NCBI GenBank assembly: GCA_030612965.1
Contig: JAUWMW010000080.1
Span: 1-8,853 of the forward strand
DNA length: 8,853 bases
Reading direction: 5' to 3'
Source: a bacterium
GTDB taxonomy: Bacteria > Zixibacteria > MSB-5A5 > GN15 > FEB-12
Numbering within the stretch: position 1 is the stretch's first letter; every line of letters begins with the position of its first letter. Positions 1 through 6,645 of the stretch are shown here, in pieces. The notes below the pieces were generated by a model that saw nothing but the letters and a program-made list of their open reading frames with translations, did not search any database and was not told where the DNA came from. Both the position numbers and the translations under genes were made by a program.

Positions 1-1308
1 ATCATTCTGTTTCTGTTTATTGCTCTGCTGGAAGATTCCGGTTACATGTCGCGGGCAGCCTTTCTGGTTGATCGCATGTTTCGCTGGTGCGGCCTGTCGG
101 GAAAGAGCTTCATCCCGATGTTGTCGTCGTTCGCCTGTGCCGTGCCGGGGATTATGGCTACGCGCACGATAGAAGATCGAAAGCTCCGACTGATCACGAT
201 TATGGTGGCGCCGTTGATGACCTGTTCGGCACGCCTGCCGGTGTACGCTATCATGATTGCCGCTTTTGTTCCCAGCGTAACTTACTTCGGTCTCTTCAAC
301 TTGCAGGGGCTGGTCCTGACTATGTTATACCTGCTTGGTCTCATAGTCGCGGTCATTGTGTCCTTTGTGCTCCAGAAGACGCTATTGAAGACACAGCGCG
401 GGACGTTTATGATGGAGATGCCGTCGTACAAGGTGCCGACCCTCAGTTCGGTAGTCATCCGGGTCTTTCACCGGGCCAGGTTATTTACAATCCGGGCAGG
501 TACGGTGATTTTCGCTATTACGATTATTGTCTGGGCGCTCAGCTACTATCCGCATTCAAGCGAGGTCGGTGACGATTACGCTCGGCGAGTAACCGGTCTG
601 AACAATGAGTACGTGGCGGCGCTATCTGACGGCGAGGCGAGACTGGCCGCGTCGGTTTCCGATTACGACGCCGGTCAGCATTTGGCTGTGTCTGAGTACC
701 AGACAGTCCTCGGTAGGATATCCACCGTGGCTGCTCTGGACCAGTTCTCTCAGAACGAGTCGAACCGGTCGAACATAGATGCATCGACCGCACAGTTAAT
801 GTACGATCTGCGTCGGTTGAATCTGCATCATGAGCAGTCACTGGCTGATCCGGACAACGATCTGGCCGGCGCTTACATACGCGATTCCTACTTAGCGAGT
901 ATCGGACACGCCGTGGAGCCGTTATTCACGCCGCTGGGTTGGGATTGGCGCATCTCAATGGCCGTGCTGGCCTCGTTCCCGGCGCGTGAGGTGATTATCG
1001 CTACTCTGGGAACTATCTATAATCTCGGCTCCGACATCGATGAGGAATCGTCCACCCTGATCGATAAGATGCGACGAGCGGTGTGGGAATCGGGACCGAA
1101 AACGGGTCAACCGGTCTTCAGTGTGGCCGTGGCCATGTCAATCATGGTCTTCTTTGCTCTGTGTTGTCAGTGTGGGGCTACTTTAGTGACCATCCGACAA
1201 GAGGCCGGGCGCTGGTTCTATGCGACCTTTGTATTTGTATATATGACGACGATAGCGTACCTGTCCTCGTTGGCAGTTTATCACTTGTTCAGTCGTGTGG
1301 GGTATTGA
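1..1308 (+). CDS. feoB: Ferrous iron transport protein B, C-terminal membrane part (5' end outside window)
   Basis: FeoB is an inner-membrane Fe(II) permease with an N-terminal GTPase domain. That domain is missing only because the window starts inside the gene: the frame is open from base 1, and the ATG at 46 is internal, since the codons before it read FLFIALLEDSGY, a standard FeoB segment. 435 residues are visible. Gate motifs are present: SFACAVPG around residue 46 (Cys46), ATRTIEDR at 53-60 and MTCSARLPVY at 73-82 (Cys75). Near the end, LCCQCGATL (Cys388, Cys389, Cys391) matches the last conserved FeoB block, and PLGWDW and AREVIIATLGTIYN match the middle one. Between WALSYYP and SYLASIG lies a hydrophilic stretch, residues about 186-294, where most FeoB proteins have only a short loop. 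The stop TGA overlaps the next start by one base. A feoA partner would lie upstream, outside the window. Identity is very secure; the role of the insertion is unknown. Confidence 0.96.
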   Translation: MILFLFIALLEDSGYMSRAAFLVDRMFRWCGLSGKSFIPMLSSFACAVPGIMATRTIEDRKLRLITIMVAPLMTCSARLPVYAIMIAAFVPSVTYFGLFNLQGLVLTMLYLLGLIVAVIVSFVLQKTLLKTQRGTFMMEMPSYKVPTLSSVVIRVFHRARLFTIRAGTVIFAITIIVWALSYYPHSSEVGDDYARRVTGLNNEYVAALSDGEARLAASVSDYDAGQHLAVSEYQTVLGRISTVAALDQFSQNESNRSNIDASTAQLMYDLRRLNLHHEQSLADPDNDLAGAYIRDSYLASIGHAVEPLFTPLGWDWRISMAVLASFPAREVIIATLGTIYNLGSDIDEESSTLIDKMRRAVWESGPKTGQPVFSVAVAMSIMVFFALCCQCGATLVTIRQEAGRWFYATFVFVYMTTIAYLSSLAVYHLFSRVGY

Positions 1309-1472
1309 TGAGTATATTGTGGCAGCAGATTATCATCGGTCTGATGCTTGGCGCCGCCATCGGGTACCTGATTTGGCGGGCTGTTCGCCGTCGCCGTCGT
1401 GAGGCCAAGTGCGCCGGTTGTCAATATAGAGAGAACGCTCTCCTGGATCGGCCCGATATTAAACGTCTCTGA
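1308..1472 (+). CDS. FeoB-associated small Cys-containing membrane protein
   Basis: This 54-residue protein has one predicted membrane segment (about residues 3-24, rich in I, L, G and A). A very basic cluster (RAVRRRRRE, 24-32) follows, then a CAGC motif (Cys35, Cys38) and a short polar tail. The positive cluster after the helix predicts that the C-terminus with the cysteines lies in the cytoplasm. Architecture and position directly after feoB match the family called FeoB-associated Cys-rich membrane protein, whose members are thought to assist Fe(II) uptake, although their exact biochemistry is not settled. The start is the ATG inside TGATG, overlapping the feoB stop by one base, with a G-rich stretch (GGGG, 1299-1302) as a possible ribosome site. 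Only one CxxC is present, at the low end for a cysteine-rich family. The stop codon touches the inverted repeat that follows. Confidence 0.8.
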   Translation: MSILWQQIIIGLMLGAAIGYLIWRAVRRRRREAKCAGCQYRENALLDRPDIKRL

Positions 1473-1617
1473 CAGGCTGCTGAAAAACGCCGCAATCGTC
1501 ATTGCGAGGTCACGCGTTTCGCGTGGCCGTGGCAATCTCTAAGTGGCTGACCCATAACAATTGGAGATTGCCGCGCTTCGCTCGCAATGACGGAATTATC
1601 ACTTTTTCAACAACCTG
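1473..1617. repeat. MITE-like imperfect palindromic element
   Basis: This is a 145-bp noncoding inverted repeat. The outer arms are CAGGCTGCTGAAAAA (1473-1487) and TTTTTCAACAACCTG (1603-1617), which pair at 13 of 15 positions. The inner arms CGTCATTGCGAG (1497-1508) and CTCGCAATGACG (1581-1592) pair perfectly, as do GGCAATCTC (1531-1539) and GAGATTGCC (1564-1572). The left half carries an extra small hairpin, CACGCG-TTT-CGCGTG (1511-1525), that the right half lacks. There is no ORF inside and no clear target-site duplication. The arrangement resembles a non-autonomous miniature transposable element. From memory, CGTCATTGCGAG-type repeats occur in many copies in several uncultured bacterial phyla. 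The hairpin plus T5 run (1603-1607) could also help end the feo transcript. Confidence 0.78.
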
Positions 1618-1626
1618 CTAAGCTGT

Positions 1627-1655
1627 TTGACTCGGCGCCGACGCGCGGTTATATT
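1627..1655 (+). promoter_or_regulatory. Predicted sigma70-type promoter for the ecfT operon
   Basis: A -35-like TTGACT (1627-1632, 5 of 6 to consensus) and a -10-like TATATT (1650-1655, 5 of 6) are separated by exactly 17 bases, the ideal spacing. Initiation would fall near 1662 and give a leader of about 20 bases before the ecfT ATG. The site lies just beyond the right end of the inverted repeat and in the only sizeable gap before ecfT, the expected place for an operon promoter. A chance match cannot be excluded, and the promoter consensus of this organism is unknown. Confidence 0.5.
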
Positions 1656-1681
1656 TCCTTCCAGACGAGATTTGCTGAACT

Positions 1682-2485
1682 ATGTTTACAAACGCACCGG
1701 TACTCCTGGGGCAGTATCGCCCCTTAGACTCTTATCTGCATCGGCTGGATGCCCGATCCAAGCTGATGCCGATCATGTTGGTTCTTACCCTGGCGCTGCT
1801 CACCGATTCCATTCTGTTCTATGCTGTGATAATGACGGTCCTGCTTGCGGCGCTGCTGGCAAGCGGAATCAAATTGCGCAGCCTAGCCCGCAACTTCAGG
1901 CCGATATTGCTGTTGGTGCTCATTACCATGGCCTACCACCTGGTGTTCTCAGGACAGGACTCGGACGTATTAGTGAATCTGTTGGGGTGGAAGATTACCG
2001 CCGAAGCGATCCATCTGGCTGCGTTCTACTCAATGCGATTGGTGCTGTTTGTGTCTATAGCGTTCTTGATGACTCTCACCAACTCACCGTCGGAGTTGGC
2101 CGAAGCGTTCAGCTCGCTCCTTCGGCCGCTGGCAAAGCTTCGTTTGCCGGTGTCCGAACTATCGATGATCCTGTTCATTGCGATTCGCTTCATCCCAATT
2201 CTGTACGAGGAATTCACCGCCGTGAAACGAGCGCAGATGATTCGCGGGGTCGACTTCGCCGGTTCGATGTTCAGCCGCATGAAAAAAACCACCTTCATCA
2301 TCATTCCAGTATTCGTGGCCGCGATTCAGCGGGCCGACGAAATCGCACAGGCCATGCAGGCCCGTGGGTATCGCAGCGACCGTACCCGCACCTGTTACCT
2401 AAGGTCGCACTTCGGTCACCGGGAATGGTCGTTCAGCATTGGCGCCGGACTGTTTGTGGTCTTGGTTTTCGGAGTAACCAGATAA
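1682..2485 (+). CDS. ecfT: Energy-coupling factor (ECF) transporter transmembrane protein EcfT
   Basis: EcfT is the membrane scaffold that links a substrate-binding S-component to the EcfA ATPases in importers of vitamins or of Co/Ni. The 267-residue protein has the usual family length. The N-terminal QYRPLDSYLHRLDARSKL (about 11-28) is the typical opening before the first membrane helix. Several hydrophobic segments follow (about 29-60, 74-90, 117-133, 160-175 and 250-265). The two coupling-helix motifs that contact the ATPases are visible as AQMIRG (184-189) and AMQARG (224-229). An in-frame TGA at 1676-1678 forces the start to lie after it, which supports the ATG at 1682; the ribosome site is weak (GACGAGA, 1664-1670). 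No EcfA ATPase or S-component lies beside it, so the substrate cannot be read from context. CbiQ or BioN subtypes are alternatives within the family. Confidence 0.9.
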   Translation: MFTNAPVLLGQYRPLDSYLHRLDARSKLMPIMLVLTLALLTDSILFYAVIMTVLLAALLASGIKLRSLARNFRPILLLVLITMAYHLVFSGQDSDVLVNLLGWKITAEAIHLAAFYSMRLVLFVSIAFLMTLTNSPSELAEAFSSLLRPLAKLRLPVSELSMILFIAIRFIPILYEEFTAVKRAQMIRGVDFAGSMFSRMKKTTFIIIPVFVAAIQRADEIAQAMQARGYRSDRTRTCYLRSHFGHREWSFSIGAGLFVVLVFGVTR

Positions 2486-2486
2486 G

Positions 2487-3257
2487 ATGGCTGAGCATAA
2501 TATCAAACTGACCATTGAGTACGATGGCGCCGCCTACGCCGGTTGGCAGATACAGGCCGATACGCGCACGGTGCAGGGGGAGATCACCGAGGCCGTCAGG
2601 AAGATAACCGGATGCGAGGTCAACCTGATCGGCGCCGGGCGCACCGACGCCGGCGTGCATGCGTTGGGGCAGGTGTCTAATTTCGTCATCGACCATCATT
2701 TGCCGCCGGCAAAGTACCGCGAGGCGCTCAACCACTATCTTGATGACGACATTGTCATACTACAGGCTAAGGAGGTGGCAGCGGATTTCCACGCCCGGTA
2801 CTCCGCCCGCTACAAGAGATACCGTTATCTGATAGGACGGCAAAGATCGGCGATCAATCGTCACTTGCGCTGGGTCCGGGAACGCTCACTGGACACCACG
2901 CGGCTAAGACGCGCAGCTGAGGTTGTCATGGGTGAGCATGACTTTAGTCCCTTCTGTGTGACGGCCTCGCTCAAGAAAGACAATCTTTGCACCATTGAGT
3001 ATTCACGCTGGTTTGATCTGGGCACGCTGTTAGTGTACGAAATCCGCGGCAACCGCTTTCTGCACCACATGGTGCGGGGGTTGGTGGGAGCGATGGTGAA
3101 CCTGGCGACAGTGGAACCGGATGGGAACAAGCATAACTTGACTTTGGAGTCCTTCGAGGATATCATAAAAAACGCTACTGCCGAACGCGTTGTGTTCACC
3201 GCTCCGGCCGCCGGGTTGTACCTTGTTTCGGTCGGATATGACGAAGGAAAGGCCTGA
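2487..3257 (+). CDS. truA: tRNA pseudouridine(38-40) synthase TruA
   Basis: TruA converts uridines 38, 39 and 40 in the anticodon arm of many tRNAs to pseudouridine in the cytoplasm. The 256-residue protein opens with IKLTIEYDGAAYAGWQ (6-21), the usual TruA N-terminus. It carries the catalytic block GAGRTDAGVHALGQV (49-63), with Asp54 as the nucleophilic aspartate. Other TruA landmarks are DFHARYSARYKRYRYLI near the middle and FLHHMVRGLVGAMVNLA in the second half. The ATG is separated from the ecfT stop by one base; the possible ribosome site GGAG (2471-2474) lies inside ecfT at a long distance, so coupling to ecfT translation is likely. The stop is TGATG, shared with the next start. Confidence 0.97.
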   Translation: MAEHNIKLTIEYDGAAYAGWQIQADTRTVQGEITEAVRKITGCEVNLIGAGRTDAGVHALGQVSNFVIDHHLPPAKYREALNHYLDDDIVILQAKEVAADFHARYSARYKRYRYLIGRQRSAINRHLRWVRERSLDTTRLRRAAEVVMGEHDFSPFCVTASLKKDNLCTIEYSRWFDLGTLLVYEIRGNRFLHHMVRGLVGAMVNLATVEPDGNKHNLTLESFEDIIKNATAERVVFTAPAAGLYLVSVGYDEGKA

Positions 3258-3904
3258 TGAAATTCTTCATTGATACCGCCAATCTCGACGAAATCAAATC
3301 CGCCGCTGCTATGGGAGTGCTCGACGGCGTTACCACCAACCCCTCGCTGGCCGCCAAGGAGACGATGCCATACCGCGAATTGCTGGCTGAAATCTGCAAG
3401 ATAGTATCGGGACCGGTGTCGGCCGAAGTGCTGGCCACCGAGCATGACGGTATGTTGAAAGAAGCCGAAGAGTTGGCCGCTATTGCGGACAATATAGTAG
3501 TGAAAATCCCGACCATCCTCGAAGGGCTCAAAGCCATCAAAAGCCTCACTGAGCGCGGCATCAACACCAACGCCACGCTGGTTTTCTCACCATCGCAGGC
3601 GCTACTGGTAGCCAAGGCCGGGGCGATGTTTGTCTCGCCGTTCATCGGTCGCCTGGACGATATCTCTTCTGACGGGATGGAGTTGGTCAGCCGTATTCTC
3701 ACGATTTATCGCAACTACGATATCGAGACCGAGGTGCTGGTAGCCTCTTCGCGTCATCCCATGCATGTCGTGGAATCCGCTCTGATGGGTGCGGATATCG
3801 TAACAATGCCCTACAACGTGATTGCCAAGCTCATCAAGCATCCGTTGACCGATATCGGGTTGGCGAAATTCCTCGCTGATTACAAGAAGGCGGCCAAGGG
3901 CTGA
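3257..3904 (+). CDS. tal: Transaldolase of the TalC/Fsa (small transaldolase) family
   Basis: This is a cytoplasmic Schiff-base aldolase of the short transaldolase family; 215 residues is the normal length. Transaldolase moves a dihydroxyacetone unit between sugar phosphates in the non-oxidative pentose phosphate pathway. Visible family features are FIDTAN with Asp6, GVTTNPSLAAKE (24-35), VVKIP with the Schiff-base Lys83, NATLVFS (105-111), and VSPFIGRLDD (126-135). Phe129 sits where transaldolases have Phe and fructose-6-phosphate aldolases have Tyr, so transaldolase activity is more likely than Fsa activity. This is inferred from the known TalB/FsaA comparison. The start overlaps the truA stop by one base, with a good ribosome site (AGGAAAGG, 3245-3252). 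Being beside purine genes would fit supply of ribose 5-phosphate for PRPP. Confidence 0.93.
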   Translation: MKFFIDTANLDEIKSAAAMGVLDGVTTNPSLAAKETMPYRELLAEICKIVSGPVSAEVLATEHDGMLKEAEELAAIADNIVVKIPTILEGLKAIKSLTERGINTNATLVFSPSQALLVAKAGAMFVSPFIGRLDDISSDGMELVSRILTIYRNYDIETEVLVASSRHPMHVVESALMGADIVTMPYNVIAKLIKHPLTDIGLAKFLADYKKAAKG

Positions 3905-5199
3905 TGATAGAAAGATACACACTGCCGGAAATGGGGGCGTTGTGGAGCGATGAGGCCAAGTTCCGCACCTGGCTGGAGGTCGAGATCGAAGCCGCCCGCG
4001 CTATGGCCAGGCACAAGCTGATTCCGGCCAAGGCGGTCAAGGTTATCGAGAAAAAGGCGGACTTTGATATCGATCGTATCAACGAGATTGAAGCGGAAGT
4101 CGATCACGACGTAATAGCTTTTCTGACATCAGTTTCCGAGTTCGTCGGAGAGGAGGCGAAGTATCTCCATTTCGGCATGACCTCATCCGACATGCTCGAT
4201 ACCGCGCTGGCACTGACGCTCAAACGGGCTTCGGCTATTATCGACAAGAAACTTGCCATGGCGCTCAAACAGATCAAATCGCTAGCGCTTAAGCATAAGA
4301 AGACCCTGTGCATGGGACGAACCCACGGTGTGCTCGCCGAGCCGACCACCGCCGGGCTGAAATTCGCCGTTTGGTATACGGAACTGAGCCGGCGGCGAGA
4401 GATGTTCAAGAAAGCCACCGAGGGTATCTCGGTCGGCATGATTTCGGGTGCGGTTGGGAATTTCGCTAACCTCGATCCAAGGATTGAAACGGAAGTATGC
4501 CGTCGACTCAAACTGCGCCCAGCCGAGGTTTCGACCCAGGTGATTCAGCGAGATCGCCATGCCGAGTACCTGACATCGCTGGCCTTGGTAGCTACGTCCA
4601 TGGAGAAATTCGCCACTGAGATTCGCAACTTGCAGCGCACCGAGATAGGTGAGATGGCTGAGGGGTTCACCAAAGGCCAGAAGGGTTCTTCGGCCATGCC
4701 GCACAAGAAGAACCCAATCACGGCTGAGCGAATCACCGGTATAGCGCGTCTGCTGCGTGGCTATTCGCTGGCGGCCATGGAGAACGTACCGCTGTGGCAT
4801 GAGCGGGATATCGCGCACTCTTCAGTGGAGCGGGTTATCCTGCCGGATGCGACTATTGTCCTTGACTACGGGCTGCAAAAGTTTATCGGCCTCTTGAGCG
4901 GGTTAGTCGTAGACCGTAAGAGGATGCTGGAAAACGTTTACTACAAAGGCGGCGTGGTCTTCTCGCAGCGATTGCTGCTTAAGCTGACCGGCCTGATTGG
5001 CTCGCGCGATCTGGCCTACCGCATGGTTCAACGCCATGCTATGGCGGCGGTGGCCGGGCAGGGACTGTTTCGAGAAAACGTCTCGAATGATCCGGATATT
5101 GGGAAGTACTTGAGTAAACGCGAGATCGAGGAATGTTTCGACCTGGCGTACTACGTGCGCAATGTCGATGCCGTTTTCAAGAGGGTGTTTGGAAAATGA
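3904..5199 (+). CDS. purB: Adenylosuccinate lyase
   Basis: PurB catalyses two fumarate-releasing steps: SAICAR to AICAR in purine synthesis, and adenylosuccinate to AMP. At 431 residues it looks like the Bacillus-type enzyme. The fumarase/aspartase superfamily signature GSSAMPHKKNP is at 261-271. Key residues fall at recognisable positions: His68 in EVDHDVIAF, His89 in LHFGMTSSD, His141 in GRTHG, Ser262 in the mobile signature loop and Lys268. These match the roles known for homologous enzymes (acid and base catalysis, substrate binding), so the enzyme should be active. The ATG overlaps the preceding stop by one base (TGATG); the ribosome site is poor (AAGGG very close at 3896-3900), pointing to translational coupling. 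The last four bases overlap psd. purS and purQ lie two genes downstream. Confidence 0.97.
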   Translation: MIERYTLPEMGALWSDEAKFRTWLEVEIEAARAMARHKLIPAKAVKVIEKKADFDIDRINEIEAEVDHDVIAFLTSVSEFVGEEAKYLHFGMTSSDMLDTALALTLKRASAIIDKKLAMALKQIKSLALKHKKTLCMGRTHGVLAEPTTAGLKFAVWYTELSRRREMFKKATEGISVGMISGAVGNFANLDPRIETEVCRRLKLRPAEVSTQVIQRDRHAEYLTSLALVATSMEKFATEIRNLQRTEIGEMAEGFTKGQKGSSAMPHKKNPITAERITGIARLLRGYSLAAMENVPLWHERDIAHSSVERVILPDATIVLDYGLQKFIGLLSGLVVDRKRMLENVYYKGGVVFSQRLLLKLTGLIGSRDLAYRMVQRHAMAAVAGQGLFRENVSNDPDIGKYLSKREIEECFDLAYYVRNVDAVFKRVFGK

Positions 5200-5900
5200 T
5201 CGCACGCGAAGGTCTGGTATTCATATTCATCGGGCTGGCCGGCACGCTATGTCTGGCACTGTTGTCGACTTGGTGGGATAGCCGTATTGTGGCGGTCCTG
5301 GCAGCCCTGGCTGCTCTGCTGACGGTGTTCACGATTTTCTTCTTTCGTGATCCTGAGCGCCGTTTTGACGAACAGCCCGGCATACTGATTGCCCCCGCTG
5401 ATGGTCGTGTTCTTGGCGTTGAGAAGATTGGTCACCACGATTTCATCGGTGGCGATGCTGTGAAGGTGTCAATCTTCATGTCGATCCTTGACGTACACAT
5501 AAACCGAATACCGGCTGACGGTACGGTGGAATATGTGAAGTACAACCCCGGCAAGTTCTTCAAGGCATTTCTCGATAAGGCATCGGATGAAAACGAAAAC
5601 ACCGAGATCGGGATCACCACCCCCTCCGGACATCGTCTGGCCGTGAAGCAGATTGCGGGAATAATTGCGCGTCGCATTGTGTGTCATTTGAAGCAAGGTG
5701 ACACTGTTACTGCCGGGGCGCGGTTCGGTATGATCCGGTTCGGCTCGCGCGCCGAGCTTTACATCTCGGCCGATTCTGATATTCGCGTAACCACGGGCGA
5801 CCATGTTAAAGGGGGTGCGACTGTGATCGGTTTCCTGCCCGGAGCACTTAACAAAGCCGGCTCTTACGATTCCACGCAGGCAAAGAATGTCGAACTATAG
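5196..5900 (+). CDS. psd: Phosphatidylserine decarboxylase proenzyme, short (PSD-A-like) type
   Basis: Psd decarboxylates phosphatidylserine to phosphatidylethanolamine at the inner membrane. The proenzyme cuts itself before a serine that becomes the pyruvoyl cofactor. The 234-residue protein is the short form. It has two closely spaced hydrophobic N-terminal segments (about 7-26 and 31-50), then FRDPERRF (50-57), APADGRVLG (66-74, with Asp69 of the proposed catalytic triad), DVHINR (99-104, His101), and the cleavage motif RFGS (181-184, cut between Gly183 and Ser184). This predicts a small alpha chain of 51 residues. The start is the ATG in the ATGA overlap with purB; GAGGG at 5181-5185 is a plausible ribosome site, and a longer in-frame upstream opening inside purB is not supported. 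The 3' end overlaps pssA by 14 bases. Confidence 0.95.
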   Translation: MIAREGLVFIFIGLAGTLCLALLSTWWDSRIVAVLAALAALLTVFTIFFFRDPERRFDEQPGILIAPADGRVLGVEKIGHHDFIGGDAVKVSIFMSILDVHINRIPADGTVEYVKYNPGKFFKAFLDKASDENENTEIGITTPSGHRLAVKQIAGIIARRIVCHLKQGDTVTAGARFGMIRFGSRAELYISADSDIRVTTGDHVKGGATVIGFLPGALNKAGSYDSTQAKNVEL

Positions 5901-6645
5901 AGGCATCTTTCCCGGCACCTTTACCATGGGCAACGTCGTCTGTGGTTTTCTGGCCATTCTGTCCGCTTTCGAGGGCAATATCACCACCGCCTGCTGGCTG
6001 ATCATTCTGGCGGGGTTCCTGGATGCCCTTGACGGCAAGGTGGCGCGGTTGAGCGGCGGCACTTCCCAGTTTGGGGTGGAGCTTGATTCCCTGGCCGATT
6101 TTCTGTCATTCGGGGTGGCGCCGGCCGTGGTGGTTTATGCCATCAAGTTGAATGATCTGGGTAAATGGGGTTGGTTGGTCTCTGTCGTCTATATTATGGC
6201 GGCATCATATCGTCTGGCTCGGTTCAATATGTTGGCCGAGACGGAGGAGAAGAAGGATTTTGTCGGGTTGCCGGTGCCGGCGGCGGCCGTGGCGATGGTG
6301 TCGTATATTATTTTCTGCGATGACATTTGGGGTGAACTCCATTTTGACCGGATTCTGGTATCGATGATTATCCTGTTTGCGTTTCTTATGGTTTCGCAAG
6401 TACGTTACGACTCGCTCCCGGACAGTTTCACTAATCCAGAGAACCGCACCAAGTTGGTGGTGCTCCTGGTTGCGGCGGCGGCGATACTTTTCCGGCCCAG
6501 ACTGTTGTTGTTTCCGTTTTGCGGCGGCTATATATTGTTCGGCATAGTCAGGGAGTTCTTCCGGCTGTTCGGCCGCAGTGTCGGTCGCGTGGCCGGTCGA
6601 CAGCACTTGAGACGTCGAAGCGACAGGAAAGGTTTGGATGAGTGA
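5887..6645 (+). CDS. pssA: CDP-diacylglycerol-serine O-phosphatidyltransferase
   Basis: PssA joins serine to CDP-diacylglycerol to make phosphatidylserine, the substrate of the Psd encoded just upstream. The 252-residue membrane protein has the complete CDP-alcohol phosphatidyltransferase motif at 49-71: DG-x2-AR, eight residues, G-x3-D-x3-D (Asp49, Gly50, Arg54, Gly63, Asp67, Asp71). It also has PGTFTMGNVVCGFLAI near the N-terminus, typical of the membrane-bound (type II) PssA. Several hydrophobic helices follow, and the protein ends in a strongly basic tail (about 228-249). The order psd-pssA makes the pair a phosphatidylethanolamine module. The start lies 14 bases inside psd with AGG at 5878-5880. 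Other CDP-alcohol transferases, such as PgsA, share the core motif, but the Psd partner and N-terminus favour PssA. Confidence 0.94.
   Translation: MSNYRGIFPGTFTMGNVVCGFLAILSAFEGNITTACWLIILAGFLDALDGKVARLSGGTSQFGVELDSLADFLSFGVAPAVVVYAIKLNDLGKWGWLVSVVYIMAASYRLARFNMLAETEEKKDFVGLPVPAAAVAMVSYIIFCDDIWGELHFDRILVSMIILFAFLMVSQVRYDSLPDSFTNPENRTKLVVLLVAAAAILFRPRLLLFPFCGGYILFGIVREFFRLFGRSVGRVAGRQHLRRRSDRKGLDE

Noticed and set aside
46..48. ATG at 46 as the true start of a short FeoB
   Set aside because: The codons before it continue the conserved FeoB segment to base 1, so the gene is simply cut by the window edge.
1473..1617. CRISPR-like or tRNA-like structure in the repeat region
   Set aside because: There is a single inverted repeat without regular spacers, and no cloverleaf or CCA-type end could be traced.
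1627..2511. Long open frame overlapping ecfT in another frame (294 codons)
   Set aside because: It lies over ecfT, whose protein is a clear family match with membrane helices and coupling motifs. The alternative product is low-complexity in character with no recognisable motif, so it is a shadow frame.
2861..3445. Minus-strand open frame of 194 codons across truA and tal
   Set aside because: It spans two well-identified plus-strand genes and shows no family features.
5133..5195. Longer N-terminus of Psd starting inside purB
   Set aside because: The extra residues are the purB 3' end read in another frame and do not look like Psd; the ATG at 5196 gives a normal hydrophobic N-terminus and a standard ATGA junction.
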